Of a DNA stretch of 64,000 nt, positions 47,850-56,270 are shown one piece after another; position 1 is the stretch's first letter; every line of letters begins with the position of its first letter. The notes under the pieces were generated by a model. That model was not told where the DNA came from, ran no database searches, and saw nothing but the letters and a program-made list of their open reading frames with translations. Made by a program: the position numbers and the translations under genes. Source of the stretch: Tepidiforma thermophila (GTDB lineage: Bacteria; Chloroflexota; Dehalococcoidia; Tepidiformales; Tepidiformaceae). The stretch covers positions 496,001-560,000 of the forward strand of contig NZ_PDJQ01000001.1 of NCBI RefSeq assembly GCF_002563855.1, written 5' to 3'.

Positions 47850-49109
47850 TCACCCTTCCCAGGCGATCTCGACGTCGTCGAAGACCACCACGTCGCCCGG
47901 CTTAATGCCGAGCCGGCGCAGCTCCTTCGCGATGCCCCACCGCTCGAGCCGGCGCATCACCTCGTCGAGCGCCCCGGGCATCCCGGTGTCCATCATCTTC
48001 ACGAAAGTGACCGCCGTGTAACCATCGACCACGTACCGGCCGTCTTCGTCGATGGTCACGACGAACCGGTCGACCGGCGCCGGCCGGATGACCGGAACCT
48101 CGGCGGGCGGCTGGCTGGCGGCCCGCGCCCGTTCGGCCTTCACGAGCGCCATCAGCTCCTCCTTGAGCGGTCCGAGGCCGGTGCCGTCGTGCGCCGAGAT
48201 CACCCTGACGGGCCGCCCGAGGTGTGCCGCGAGCGCCTCCGCGGAGCGCTCCGCCGCGGCATGGTCGAGGTCGGCCTTCGTGACGGCCACCACCCGCGCG
48301 ACGTGCTCCAGCCCGGGGTCGTAGGCGCGCAGTTCGCCTTCGATCAGCTCGTAGTCGGTGACCGGGTCGGGCGATTCGCAGGAGACGACATGGAGCAGGA
48401 CGCGGCACCGCCGGACGTGCTTCAGGAACTCGAAGCCGAGCCCGTACCCCTCCGACGCGCCTTCGACCAGCCCGGGCAGGTCGGCGAGGGTGAACCGTTC
48501 CCAGCCGACGTTGACGACGCCGAGCATCGGCTCGAGGGTGGTGAACGGGTAGCTCGCAATCTTCGGCTTCGCGTTCGAAACGGCCGCCAGCAGGGTGGAT
48601 TTGCCGGCGTTCGGCAGGCCGATCAGCCCGACATCGGCGAGGAGCCGAAGCTCGAGCCGGAGCCGCCGCTCTTCGCCCTCCTGTCCCTTCTGGGAGTAGC
48701 CGGGCGTCTGGTTGGTCGGCGTGGCGAACCGCTTGTTCCCCCAGCCGCCGCGGCCGCCGTGGGCGACGAGCACCTCCTGGCCAACCTCCGCCAGGTCGGC
48801 CAGCAGGTCGCCGGTCTCGGCATCGTAGACGACGGTGCCGACCGGCACCTCGAGGTAGAGGTCCTGGCCGTTGGCGCCGTGGCGGAGGTTCGGGCCGCCG
48901 TTGCCGCCGGCGCCGGCCTGGAACCGTTTCCGCGAACGGTACAGCTCGAGGGTGTAGACATCATCGACGGCGCGCAGGAAGACGCGCCCGCCGCGGCCGC
49001 CGTCGCCGCCGTCGGGGCCGCCCTGGGGCACGAACTTCTCCCGGTGGTAGCTCACGAGGCCGTGGCCGCCGTTTCCGCCCTTCACCGTGATTTCGACTGC
49101 ATCAAGCAT
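47850..49109 (-). CDS. obgE: ribosome-associated GTPase Obg
   Basis: 419 aa. Glycine-rich N-terminal Obg domain (MLDAVEITVKGGNGGHG, GGDGGRGGRV), G domain with GLPNAGKSTLL and DLPGLVEGA, and a C-terminal OCT domain (about the last 70 residues), the full three-domain form seen in Gram-positives and Chloroflexota. It takes part in large-subunit assembly and stress control. Divergent from the LmbE gene with a repeat-rich 277-bp gap. Neither rplU nor rpmA is next to it. Confidence 0.96.
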   Translation of the reverse strand: MLDAVEITVKGGNGGHGLVSYHREKFVPQGGPDGGDGGRGGRVFLRAVDDVYTLELYRSRKRFQAGAGGNGGPNLRHGANGQDLYLEVPVGTVVYDAETGDLLADLAEVGQEVLVAHGGRGGWGNKRFATPTNQTPGYSQKGQEGEERRLRLELRLLADVGLIGLPNAGKSTLLAAVSNAKPKIASYPFTTLEPMLGVVNVGWERFTLADLPGLVEGASEGYGLGFEFLKHVRRCRVLLHVVSCESPDPVTDYELIEGELRAYDPGLEHVARVVAVTKADLDHAAAERSAEALAAHLGRPVRVISAHDGTGLGPLKEELMALVKAERARAASQPPAEVPVIRPAPVDRFVVTIDEDGRYVVDGYTAVTFVKMMDTGMPGALDEVMRRLERWGIAKELRRLGIKPGDVVVFDDVEIAWEG

Positions 49110-49171
49110 CCCGATCCCATGGAACCATGCCCTTTCATGGATTGGAAGATCTGATCAGGAGCAGTACCAGG

Positions 49172-49338
49172 CCGTTGGGAGCGTTGGATTCGAATCCGGG
49201 AGCCGTTGGGAAACCGTTCGAGATCCGGGCGGCGGGCGTTGGAAACGCGATGCGGCCGGCCCCGGTTTCGGCGGCAGCGGTGGGTTCGCGCGGGCCAAAC
49301 CCAACGGCTGCGGGGCCAAACCCAACGGTTTCCCAACG
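49172..49338. repeat. cluster of CGTTGG motifs with a 15-bp inverted repeat
   Basis: Between obgE and the LmbE gene the word CGTTGG occurs four times on the plus strand (in 49172-49241) and three times in reverse (49300-49338). Within it CGTTGGGAAACCGTT (49204-49218) and AACGGTTTCCCAACG (49324-49338) are perfect 15-bp inverted repeats about 105 bp apart, and GGCCAAACCCAACGG occurs twice in tandem. It could fold as a long hairpin or bind a protein at several sites. Confidence 0.6.
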
Positions 49339-49386
49339 CCGCGGGGTAGGATGGTTGCACGATGCAACGTTCGAAGGAGGCCTCCC

Positions 49387-50130
49387 GTGACCGCAACCGA
49401 GTTCGTCCCGCCCAGTGCGATGGTGGTGGTCGCCCACCCGGATGACGCCGAGTTCCTCTGCGCGGGGACGGTGGCGAAGTGGGCCGCCCGCGGCTGCGAG
49501 GTGACCTATGTGGTCATCACGAAGGGCGACAAGGGCAGCGACGACCCGGAAATGACGACCGAGCGGCTGGCCGCCATCCGCGAGGCCGAGCAGCGCGCCG
49601 CCGGCGCCGTCCTCGGCGTGCAGAACTTCGAGTTCATGGGCTACCCCGACGGCTACCTCCAGCCCACGCTCGAGCTGCGGCGCGACCTCGCCCGGCTCAT
49701 CCGGAAGTACCGCCCGCACTCCGTCATCACCTTCGACCCGACCAACCGCTTCCTCTCCGACACCTACATCAACCACCCGGACCACCGCGCGGCCGGCGAT
49801 GCGGCCCTCGACGCCGTCTTCCCGGCGGCGCGCGACCGGCTCACCTTCCCGGAGCTGCTGGTCGACGGCTACGAACCGTGGAAGGTGCGGCAGGTGTGGC
49901 TCGGCGCGGCGGCCCACCCGAATGCGTGGGTCGATATCTCGGAGACGCTGGAGCTGAAGAAACAGGCCCTCCTCTGCCACCCGAGCCAGCTCGCGCCGGA
50001 GGTGGCGCTGTTCGTCGAGGGGATGGCGCGCATGGCGGGCGAGCCGAAGGGGCTTGCCGCCGCCGAGGCCTTCCGGCGGTTCATCATCGAAGCCGACCCG
50101 GTGCACGAGGCGCCGCCCGCCTGGCGCTAG
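49387..50130 (+). CDS. LmbE/PIG-L family zinc deacetylase
   Basis: 247 aa from GTG 49387 with GGAGG six bases upstream. AHPDDAEF (His17, Asp19, Asp20) and the later NHPDHRAAG form the zinc site of LmbE-fold enzymes such as MshB, BshB and GlcNAc-PI deacetylase. It should remove an N-acetyl group from a sugar conjugate; low-molecular-weight thiol synthesis (mycothiol or bacillithiol) or glycolipid processing are options. No thiol-pathway partner genes are visible here. Confidence 0.87.
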   Translation: MTATEFVPPSAMVVVAHPDDAEFLCAGTVAKWAARGCEVTYVVITKGDKGSDDPEMTTERLAAIREAEQRAAGAVLGVQNFEFMGYPDGYLQPTLELRRDLARLIRKYRPHSVITFDPTNRFLSDTYINHPDHRAAGDAALDAVFPAARDRLTFPELLVDGYEPWKVRQVWLGAAAHPNAWVDISETLELKKQALLCHPSQLAPEVALFVEGMARMAGEPKGLAAAEAFRRFIIEADPVHEAPPAWR

Positions 50131-50251
50131 CGCAACTGGCCGGCCGGCCAGCGCGCGGGCTATACCACCCATACCGGCCGTCTATGGCAGAATACGGTCC
50201 CGGCGCGCGGGCGGCCGCAGCGCGCCGCATCTCCTGCCCCTGGAGGCCTCC

Positions 50252-51985
50252 ATGAAGCCGTGGGTGGTCGGCACCCGGCCGAGCAAACGGTACCCGCTCT
50301 GGACCCGCGCCAACGTCGGCGAGGTCTTCCCCGACCCGGTCGCACCGCTCTCCTTCTCGCTCCTGATGGAGAAGGACACGGAGGGCGCCTGGCGCGACGC
50401 GCTCGTGCGCATGGGCGCGTTCACGTACGACGAGTTCGACCCCGACAACATGGAGACGCTCGGGATCTTCGGCTCGTACTGCTACCTGAACGCGCAGGTG
50501 ACGCGCATCCTCGGCGAGCGGGCGCCCGGCCTCTCGGCCCAGGCGATGGACGACCTCTTCTACGGGGCCCAGCCGGGCGTGCCGCCCTACGAGCCGGCCC
50601 CCGGCGACCACAACGAAGAGCGGACCGCGGCGCTCGCGAAGACGTTCGAGTGGGCGATGACGGTGCAGCACCTGGAGCGGCCGGCGCTCGATGCGAAGCG
50701 CGTCGCCGGGCTGCGGGCGGCCCGCCCCGAGCTGGAGAACCTCTCGAACGAGGCGCTCTGGGCCTACGGGAAGGGGGTCGCGCTCGCCAACCACCGGCGC
50801 CTCTTCTCCGAGCACATCTTCACCACCTTTATCTCCACGGTCCCGGTCGGCGCGGTGACGCAGATCTGCGCGGCGGTGGGCCGGCCGGCCGATGCCCTCC
50901 GCGTCATCCAGGGCGTGGGCGACGTGGAATCGGCCGCGCCCTCGCTTGCCATGTGGAAGCTCGGCCGGATGATCGCCGCCGACCGCGAGCTGACGGCCGC
51001 CTTCGACGCCGGCGTTGAGGGTGTGCTCGACCGGATCCGCGGCCTCGGTGAGAACGGCCAGCGCTTCCTCGAGGCCTTCGATGCCTTCCTCTACGACTAC
51101 GGCTGCCGCGGCCCGAACGAATGGGAGAGCCGCTGCCACACCTGGGAGACGAAGCCGGAGCTCGCCCTGGCCGCCATCGACCGGATGCGGCTCGCCCCCG
51201 AGAGCGCTTCGCCCGAGGCGCGCCAGAAGGAGCTCGCGGCCGAGCGCGAGCGGGTCACGCAGGAGATCGCCGCGATGCTCGCCGGCGACCCGCAGAACCA
51301 GGGCCTCTTCCTCGCCGCCGCCAATGCCGCCCGCGGCTTCCAGGCCGGCCGCGAACGGACCAAGACGAACAACATCCGGATGATCCACGAGGTCCGGATG
51401 GCCCTCCACACCATCGGCCGGCGGATGGTCGCCGCCGGGCACCTCGACGACGTCGGCGACTACGCCTTCCTCCTCGCCGAGGAGTTCGACGACTGGCTGC
51501 AGCACCCGGCGAAGTACGGTTCGACCATCCGCGAGCGGAAGGCGCTCTACGAGGAGTACGCCAGCCGGCAGGAGCCGTTCGTCTTCTGGGGCGAAATCCC
51601 CGACCCGGAAACCTGGCCGAAGAAGGCCGACGTCACCACCGAGCCGGTGAAGCCGGGAGAGGTGCTCCAGGGCTTCCAGGGGTGCGCCGGGAAGGCGACC
51701 GGCCGCGCCCGCGTTGTCCTCGACCCGCTCGATCCGCGCGGCCTCGAACCGGGCGACATCCTCGTGGCGCCGATCACCGACCCTTCCTGGACGCCGCTCT
51801 TCGTCCCCGCCGCGGCCGTGGTGGTCGATGTCGGTGCGGCTCAGAGCCACGCCATGATCGTGAGCCGCGAGCTCGGCATCCCCTGCGTGCCCTCCGTGAC
51901 CAACGCCACGAAGCGGATCCCCGACGGCGCGACCATCACCGTCGACGGCGACGCCGGGACCGTGACGGTCGTGGCGCTGCCCTGA
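50252..51985 (+). CDS. PEP-synthase-like protein with swivelling phosphohistidine domain, no ATP-grasp
   Basis: 577 aa from ATG 50252 (GGAGG upstream). The C-terminal 110 residues are a phosphohistidine swivelling domain: DVGAAQSHAMIVSRELGIP with His533, after KPGEVLQGFQGCAGKATGRA. The first 450 residues are helical and resemble the middle part of rifampicin phosphotransferase or the alpha subunit of phenylphosphate synthase, without an ATP-binding module. The next gene, 10 bp downstream, supplies an ATP-grasp domain, so the two probably form one phosphotransferase acting through His phosphorylation. The acceptor is unknown. Confidence 0.8.
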   Translation: MKPWVVGTRPSKRYPLWTRANVGEVFPDPVAPLSFSLLMEKDTEGAWRDALVRMGAFTYDEFDPDNMETLGIFGSYCYLNAQVTRILGERAPGLSAQAMDDLFYGAQPGVPPYEPAPGDHNEERTAALAKTFEWAMTVQHLERPALDAKRVAGLRAARPELENLSNEALWAYGKGVALANHRRLFSEHIFTTFISTVPVGAVTQICAAVGRPADALRVIQGVGDVESAAPSLAMWKLGRMIAADRELTAAFDAGVEGVLDRIRGLGENGQRFLEAFDAFLYDYGCRGPNEWESRCHTWETKPELALAAIDRMRLAPESASPEARQKELAAERERVTQEIAAMLAGDPQNQGLFLAAANAARGFQAGRERTKTNNIRMIHEVRMALHTIGRRMVAAGHLDDVGDYAFLLAEEFDDWLQHPAKYGSTIRERKALYEEYASRQEPFVFWGEIPDPETWPKKADVTTEPVKPGEVLQGFQGCAGKATGRARVVLDPLDPRGLEPGDILVAPITDPSWTPLFVPAAAVVVDVGAAQSHAMIVSRELGIPCVPSVTNATKRIPDGATITVDGDAGTVTVVALP

Positions 51986-51995
51986 GGTGCCGGCC

Positions 51996-54164
51996 ATGGA
52001 TGTCGTCTGCCTCGCTGACCCCCTCCCGGCGGGCGCCGATGCGACACGCCTGCTCGGCGGCAAGGCGGCCGGTCTCGTCACGATGACGCAGGAGCTCGGC
52101 CTGCCCGTCCCGCCGGCCTTCACCGTCACGACGGAGGTCTGCCGCCGGTTCCTTGCGGAAGGGTGGCCCGCCGGCCTCGACGACGCGGTCCGGGCCGGCC
52201 TCCGCCGGCTCGAGGCGGCCACCGGCCGCACCTTCGGCGGCGGCGAACGCCCGCTCCTCGTCTCGGTCCGCTCCGGTGCCCCGGTGTCGATGCCGGGGAT
52301 GATGGACACCCTGCTCAACGTCGGCATGACCCCGGCGGTCCGCGAGGCGCTCACCCGCGAAAGCGGCGACCCCCGCTTCGCGGCCGATACCTGGCTCCGG
52401 TTCGTGCGCGGCTACGCCGCCATCGTCCTCGGCCTGCCCGAGGACGAGGTGAACCATGCGGCCATGCACGATGACACGCCCGAAGGGCTGCTCGCCGCAG
52501 CCGGGCGCGTCTGCGCCCTGGCCGACCGGTTCGGCGGCATCCCCGCGGACCCGTTCGCGCAGGTGACCGAGGCGATCCGCGCCGTCTTCCGCTCCTGGGA
52601 GTGCGACCGCGCCCGGGTCTTCCGCGAGCGGGAGGGGATCGACGGCACGCTCGGCACGGCCGCCACGGTGCAGGCGATGGTCTTCGGCAACCTCGACGAG
52701 CGCTCGGGCACGGGCGTGGCCTTCACCCGCGACCCCTCGACCGGCGCGCGCGGCGCCTTCGGCGACTACCTCGCCCGGGCCCAGGGCGAAGACGTGGTCG
52801 CCGGCACCCACGCCGTCAGCGGCCTGGAGGCGCTGCGCAGCCAGCTCCCCGCGGTCTACGACGAGCTGCTCCGCCACCTCGACCGGCTGGAGCGGCACTA
52901 CCGCGACATGTGCGACGTCGAATTCACCGTGATGGGCGGCGCGCTCTACATCCTCCAGGTGCGCGTCGGGCGGCGCAGTCCGCTGGCGGCGGTTCGGATT
53001 GCGGTCGACATGGCCGAGGACCCGGCCTTCCCGCTCACCCGGCGCGAGGCCGTCGAGCGGGTTGGGCCGGAGACGCTCCAGGCCCTCGCCAGGCTGGGCG
53101 GGGTCGACGCGGCGGCCGCGCCGATCGGGCGGGGGCTCGCCGTTTCGCCCGGCGTCGGCGCCGGCGTGCTCTGCTGCGATCCCGATCGGGCGGCCAGCCT
53201 CGCCGCGCAGGGCGTGAGCGTGGTGCTGGCCCGGCCCGAGACCTCGCCCGCCGACGTGCACGGCATGGTGGCTGCGGCCGGCCTCGTCACCACAACGGGC
53301 GGGGTGGTGAGCCACGCCGCGGTGGTGGCCCGGGGCTGGGCGATTCCCGCCGTCTGCAGCCTGCAGGACGCCGTCGTGGAGGAGGACGCCCTCGTGGTCG
53401 GCGGGCGCCGTATCGCCGAGGGGGAGTGGGTCACCGTCGACGGGACGCGCGGGCTGCTGTTCGCCGGCGATTGCCGGGCCGACGGCGCCGCCGACATCCC
53501 GGAGGTGCGGCTGCTGCGCCAGTGGGCCGCCGAGCTGGCCGAGGCAGGCCCCGGCGATGGCGTCGCGGCTGTCCCGCCCGGGGCCCGGCCCGTGAGCCGG
53601 TTCGACGTCCTGCGGGCGCTCGGGCTGAAGGGGCTGGCCGCCGCCGAGCGGGTCGCCGCCGTGCTCGAAGCCGACGTTGCCGCTGTTGAGGCGGAGCTGC
53701 GCGCTGCAGCCGGGGCCGGGCTGGTGCGGGAGACGCCGCGCGGCTTCGCCATGCTGCCGGCCGGGCGGGATGCCGTGCTCGAAGCCCTCGCGGCGGAGCG
53801 GGCAGCCATCGACCCGGCCGCGATCGATGCGGCCTTCACGGCCTTCGATGTGCTCGACCGGGAGTTCAAGGCGCTGGTCAGCAGCTGGCAGCAGGCCGCG
53901 CCGGCCGAAGCTGACGCCGCCTGGGCTGCGGCCCTGTCCGGGCTCGAACAGCTGCACGCCCGGCTGGGGCCGGTGGTCGCGCAGGCTGCGGCGCTCGTGC
54001 CGCGGCTGGCGCCCTTCGCGGGGCGGTTCGAGCAGGCGCTGGCCGCCGTGCGCGCCGGCGACCGGTCGATGCTCGCCTCGCCGCTCAAGGAGAGCTACCA
54101 CACCATCTGGTTCGAGCTGCACGAAGAGCTGATCGCCCTGAGCGGGCGCCGCCGGGAGGAGTAG
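51996..54164 (+). CDS. truncated PPDK/PEP-synthase-like protein with novel C-terminus
   Basis: 722 aa (ATG 51996 with GAGG eight bases upstream; a GTG at 51987 is possible). Residues 1-350 are the ATP-binding module of pyruvate phosphate dikinase (LLGGKAAGLVTM, SVRSGAPVSMPGMMDTLLNV, GTGVAFTRDPSTG). A swivelling domain follows with His440 (GGVVSHAAVVARG). The PEP/pyruvate TIM barrel that should come next is absent; instead there are about 230 Ala/Glu-rich residues, partly winged-helix-like (RFDVLRALGLKGLAAAERVA) and partly helical. So it can be phosphorylated by ATP but lacks the usual acceptor site. Co-transcribed with the 577-aa partner. Confidence 0.82.
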   Translation: MDVVCLADPLPAGADATRLLGGKAAGLVTMTQELGLPVPPAFTVTTEVCRRFLAEGWPAGLDDAVRAGLRRLEAATGRTFGGGERPLLVSVRSGAPVSMPGMMDTLLNVGMTPAVREALTRESGDPRFAADTWLRFVRGYAAIVLGLPEDEVNHAAMHDDTPEGLLAAAGRVCALADRFGGIPADPFAQVTEAIRAVFRSWECDRARVFREREGIDGTLGTAATVQAMVFGNLDERSGTGVAFTRDPSTGARGAFGDYLARAQGEDVVAGTHAVSGLEALRSQLPAVYDELLRHLDRLERHYRDMCDVEFTVMGGALYILQVRVGRRSPLAAVRIAVDMAEDPAFPLTRREAVERVGPETLQALARLGGVDAAAAPIGRGLAVSPGVGAGVLCCDPDRAASLAAQGVSVVLARPETSPADVHGMVAAAGLVTTTGGVVSHAAVVARGWAIPAVCSLQDAVVEEDALVVGGRRIAEGEWVTVDGTRGLLFAGDCRADGAADIPEVRLLRQWAAELAEAGPGDGVAAVPPGARPVSRFDVLRALGLKGLAAAERVAAVLEADVAAVEAELRAAAGAGLVRETPRGFAMLPAGRDAVLEALAAERAAIDPAAIDAAFTAFDVLDREFKALVSSWQQAAPAEADAAWAAALSGLEQLHARLGPVVAQAAALVPRLAPFAGRFEQALAAVRAGDRSMLASPLKESYHTIWFELHEELIALSGRRREE

Positions 54165-54176
54165 GCAGCCGGCGCG

Positions 54177-55733
54177 TTACCCCTGGCGGGCCTGGCCGGC
54201 TTCGCGGAGCAGGCGGAGGAACTCGGGGTCGCCCTGGAGGATGGCGAGGCGCGGGTCGGCGGCAGCCTCGCGGGCGTAGCCGCGGTCGAGGGCGAGCGCC
54301 CGCTGCACGTGGCGGAGCGCCTCCTCGCGGTTGCCCATCACAGCAGCGGCCTGGGCTGCGCCGTAGTGGGCGGCGGGGTCGTCGGGGTCGAGCCCGGCGG
54401 CGGCGACGAAGTCGAGCAGCGCCGCCGCCGCGTCGCCGCCGTGGAGGTGGGCGAGCCCGCGGTTCACCATCACCGTGGTATCGCCGGGGTCGACCGCCAG
54501 CGCGGCGTCGAAGTCGGCGAGGGCAGCCGCGCTGTTGCCGCGGTAGAGGTGGAGCATGCCGCGGTTGTTCAGGGCGTCGGGGTCGTTCGGCTGGAGCTCG
54601 AGCGCACGGTTGTAGTCGGCCAGCGCCTTCTCGAACTCGCCGGAGCGGGTGTATGCGTTGGCGCGGTTGTAGTAGGCGGCGGCCAGGCCGGGGTCGAGTT
54701 CGATGGCGGCCGTGTACCGGTCGATGGCGAGCGCGAACTGCCCGACGTTGAAGTAGACGTTCCCCTCGTCGACGTACGACTCGGCGGTGCGCCGCGGGGG
54801 CCGCTGGATGGGCGCCGGCTGGAGGTCAGCCAGCGCCTCTTCGAGGCTGGCGGGGAGCGGCTCCTCGGGGCCGGCCTCCTGGACCGCCGGACCGGCCGAG
54901 GGTTCGGCAGCGACGTTCGCGCCGGACGCATCGCGCGCCTCGTCGACCGGCGGCGCACCCGGCGGCGGCGCCATGCCTTCATTGGCGGCGTCGGCGGCCT
55001 GGCGCTCGAGCTCCTCGGCGGCGGAGGGCGCGGGCGGCGCCTCCGGCTCGGGCATGGCGGCCAGCTCTTCGAACCGGCTGAGGATGATGTCGGGCTCCGC
55101 CGGGGCGGGCGCCTCCTCCGCGGGGAGCGGCTCGGCCGCCGGTTCGGCCTCGTCCTCGATCGGCAGGATGAGCGGCCCGGCGCCGGGTTCGCTCGCGGCG
55201 AGCATGGCGGCGAAGTCGAGGTCCTCGCGCGCCTCTGCCGTTTCGGCGGGTGCGATGCCGCCGAAGGTGCCCGCGAACGCCTGCTCGAGCTGTTCGAACT
55301 CGGCGACGGCGCGCTCCAGCTCGGCAGCCTCGGCGAAGAGCTGCCGCACGGCCTCGTCGCTGAGCTCCTCCGGCGCCCCGGGCTCCTCCGCGTCAGCAGG
55401 CCCGGCGGCGGGAGCGGCTCCTGCCTGCGGCTCCTCAACGATCGCCGGTTCGGCGGGCGGTTCGGGCTCGACCACGTGGCCCGTCTCGTCGATGGCGACG
55501 TCGGTGGCCGGCTCCCAGTCGGGGGCGCGCATCCCTTCGGCCTCGGCGTCCGCGATCTCCTGCTCGAGCGCCTCGTCCTCCTCGATCGTGACGACCGGCT
55601 CGACGGCGGGCGGCGTCCAGCCCGGTTCGGGGGCCGGCCAGCTCCGCCCGCGCCGCCGGAAGGCCTGCACGGCGACGTACGCCGCCCCGGCGAGGATGGC
55701 AGCGACGATGACGAGGCGGAGCAGGCGGCGCAT
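54177..55733 (-). CDS. membrane-anchored TPR protein
   Basis: 518 aa. One membrane helix at residues 4-24 (LRLVIVAAILAGAAYVAVQA), then about 270 residues of Ala/Glu/Pro-rich, acidic linker, then five or six TPR units from about residue 320 (NVGQFALAIDRYTAAIELDPG, NRANAYTRSGEFEKALADYN...). The linker is low-complexity and likely unfolded. TPR arrays hold protein partners; which ones is unknown. Its ATG shares a base with the stop of the 136-aa gene (TGATG), so they form an operon. Confidence 0.8.
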   Translation of the reverse strand: MRRLLRLVIVAAILAGAAYVAVQAFRRRGRSWPAPEPGWTPPAVEPVVTIEEDEALEQEIADAEAEGMRAPDWEPATDVAIDETGHVVEPEPPAEPAIVEEPQAGAAPAAGPADAEEPGAPEELSDEAVRQLFAEAAELERAVAEFEQLEQAFAGTFGGIAPAETAEAREDLDFAAMLAASEPGAGPLILPIEDEAEPAAEPLPAEEAPAPAEPDIILSRFEELAAMPEPEAPPAPSAAEELERQAADAANEGMAPPPGAPPVDEARDASGANVAAEPSAGPAVQEAGPEEPLPASLEEALADLQPAPIQRPPRRTAESYVDEGNVYFNVGQFALAIDRYTAAIELDPGLAAAYYNRANAYTRSGEFEKALADYNRALELQPNDPDALNNRGMLHLYRGNSAAALADFDAALAVDPGDTTVMVNRGLAHLHGGDAAAALLDFVAAAGLDPDDPAAHYGAAQAAAVMGNREEALRHVQRALALDRGYAREAAADPRLAILQGDPEFLRLLREAGQARQG

Positions 55734-56143
55734 CAGGCGCCTCCGCGGGCGGCTTCGCGTTCGAGCAGCTCCTCCGTCACCAGCCGGAGCGCCTCGTAGA
55801 GGTAGAGCACCTGGTCGCGCGGGTGGAGCTCCACCTTCTTGAGCGTCTCCTTGCGGGCAGTGACCGGGTCCCAGGAGCCGGTCAGCTCGATGCTCTCGTG
55901 GTCGATGCCCATCTGGAGTTCGTACAGCTCGCCGTCTTCGGCGACGACGATGCAGCCGACATCGGGGTTGTTGGCGAGCGGGCCGATATCGACCTCGATC
56001 GCGTTCGTGAAGAGGGCGTTCGGGAAGGGCGGGAAGGGGCGGAGCTCGGCCGCTGCCTCGCGGAGGAGGTCGGCGAGCTGGAAGGCTGCCCGCTCCAGGA
56101 TGGCATCGGCCTGCGCTTTGCGGCGGAGTGCTTCACTGGCCAT
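55733..56143 (-). CDS. hypothetical protein, operon partner of the TPR protein
   Basis: 136 aa from ATG 56143. Helical N-terminus (ADAILERAAFQLADLLREAA), a central beta region (AIEVDIGPL, GCIVVAEDGELYELQMG) and a helical C-terminus. No family recognised, no signal peptide. Overlaps the TPR gene start by one base and is divergent from dnaE with a 127-bp gap. Confidence 0.65.
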   Translation of the reverse strand: MASEALRRKAQADAILERAAFQLADLLREAAAELRPFPPFPNALFTNAIEVDIGPLANNPDVGCIVVAEDGELYELQMGIDHESIELTGSWDPVTARKETLKKVELHPRDQVLYLYEALRLVTEELLEREAARGGA

Positions 56144-56270
56144 ACGGCCGCAGTATACGTCCCGGCTGCGGCCGGGTCTGCGGGCTATTGCGGCCTGCGA
56201 AGGGCGGGGTTGGCAGGCTGTCGTCCGCTGATGCGGCCGGCGGGTGTAGACTGGGGCACCCGGGCAGGAA

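Noticed and set aside
49178-49196. tRNA T-arm-like word GGATTCGAATCC
   Set aside because: It is a simple palindrome; the flanking bases do not form the 5-bp T stem, and no acceptor or anticodon arm is present.
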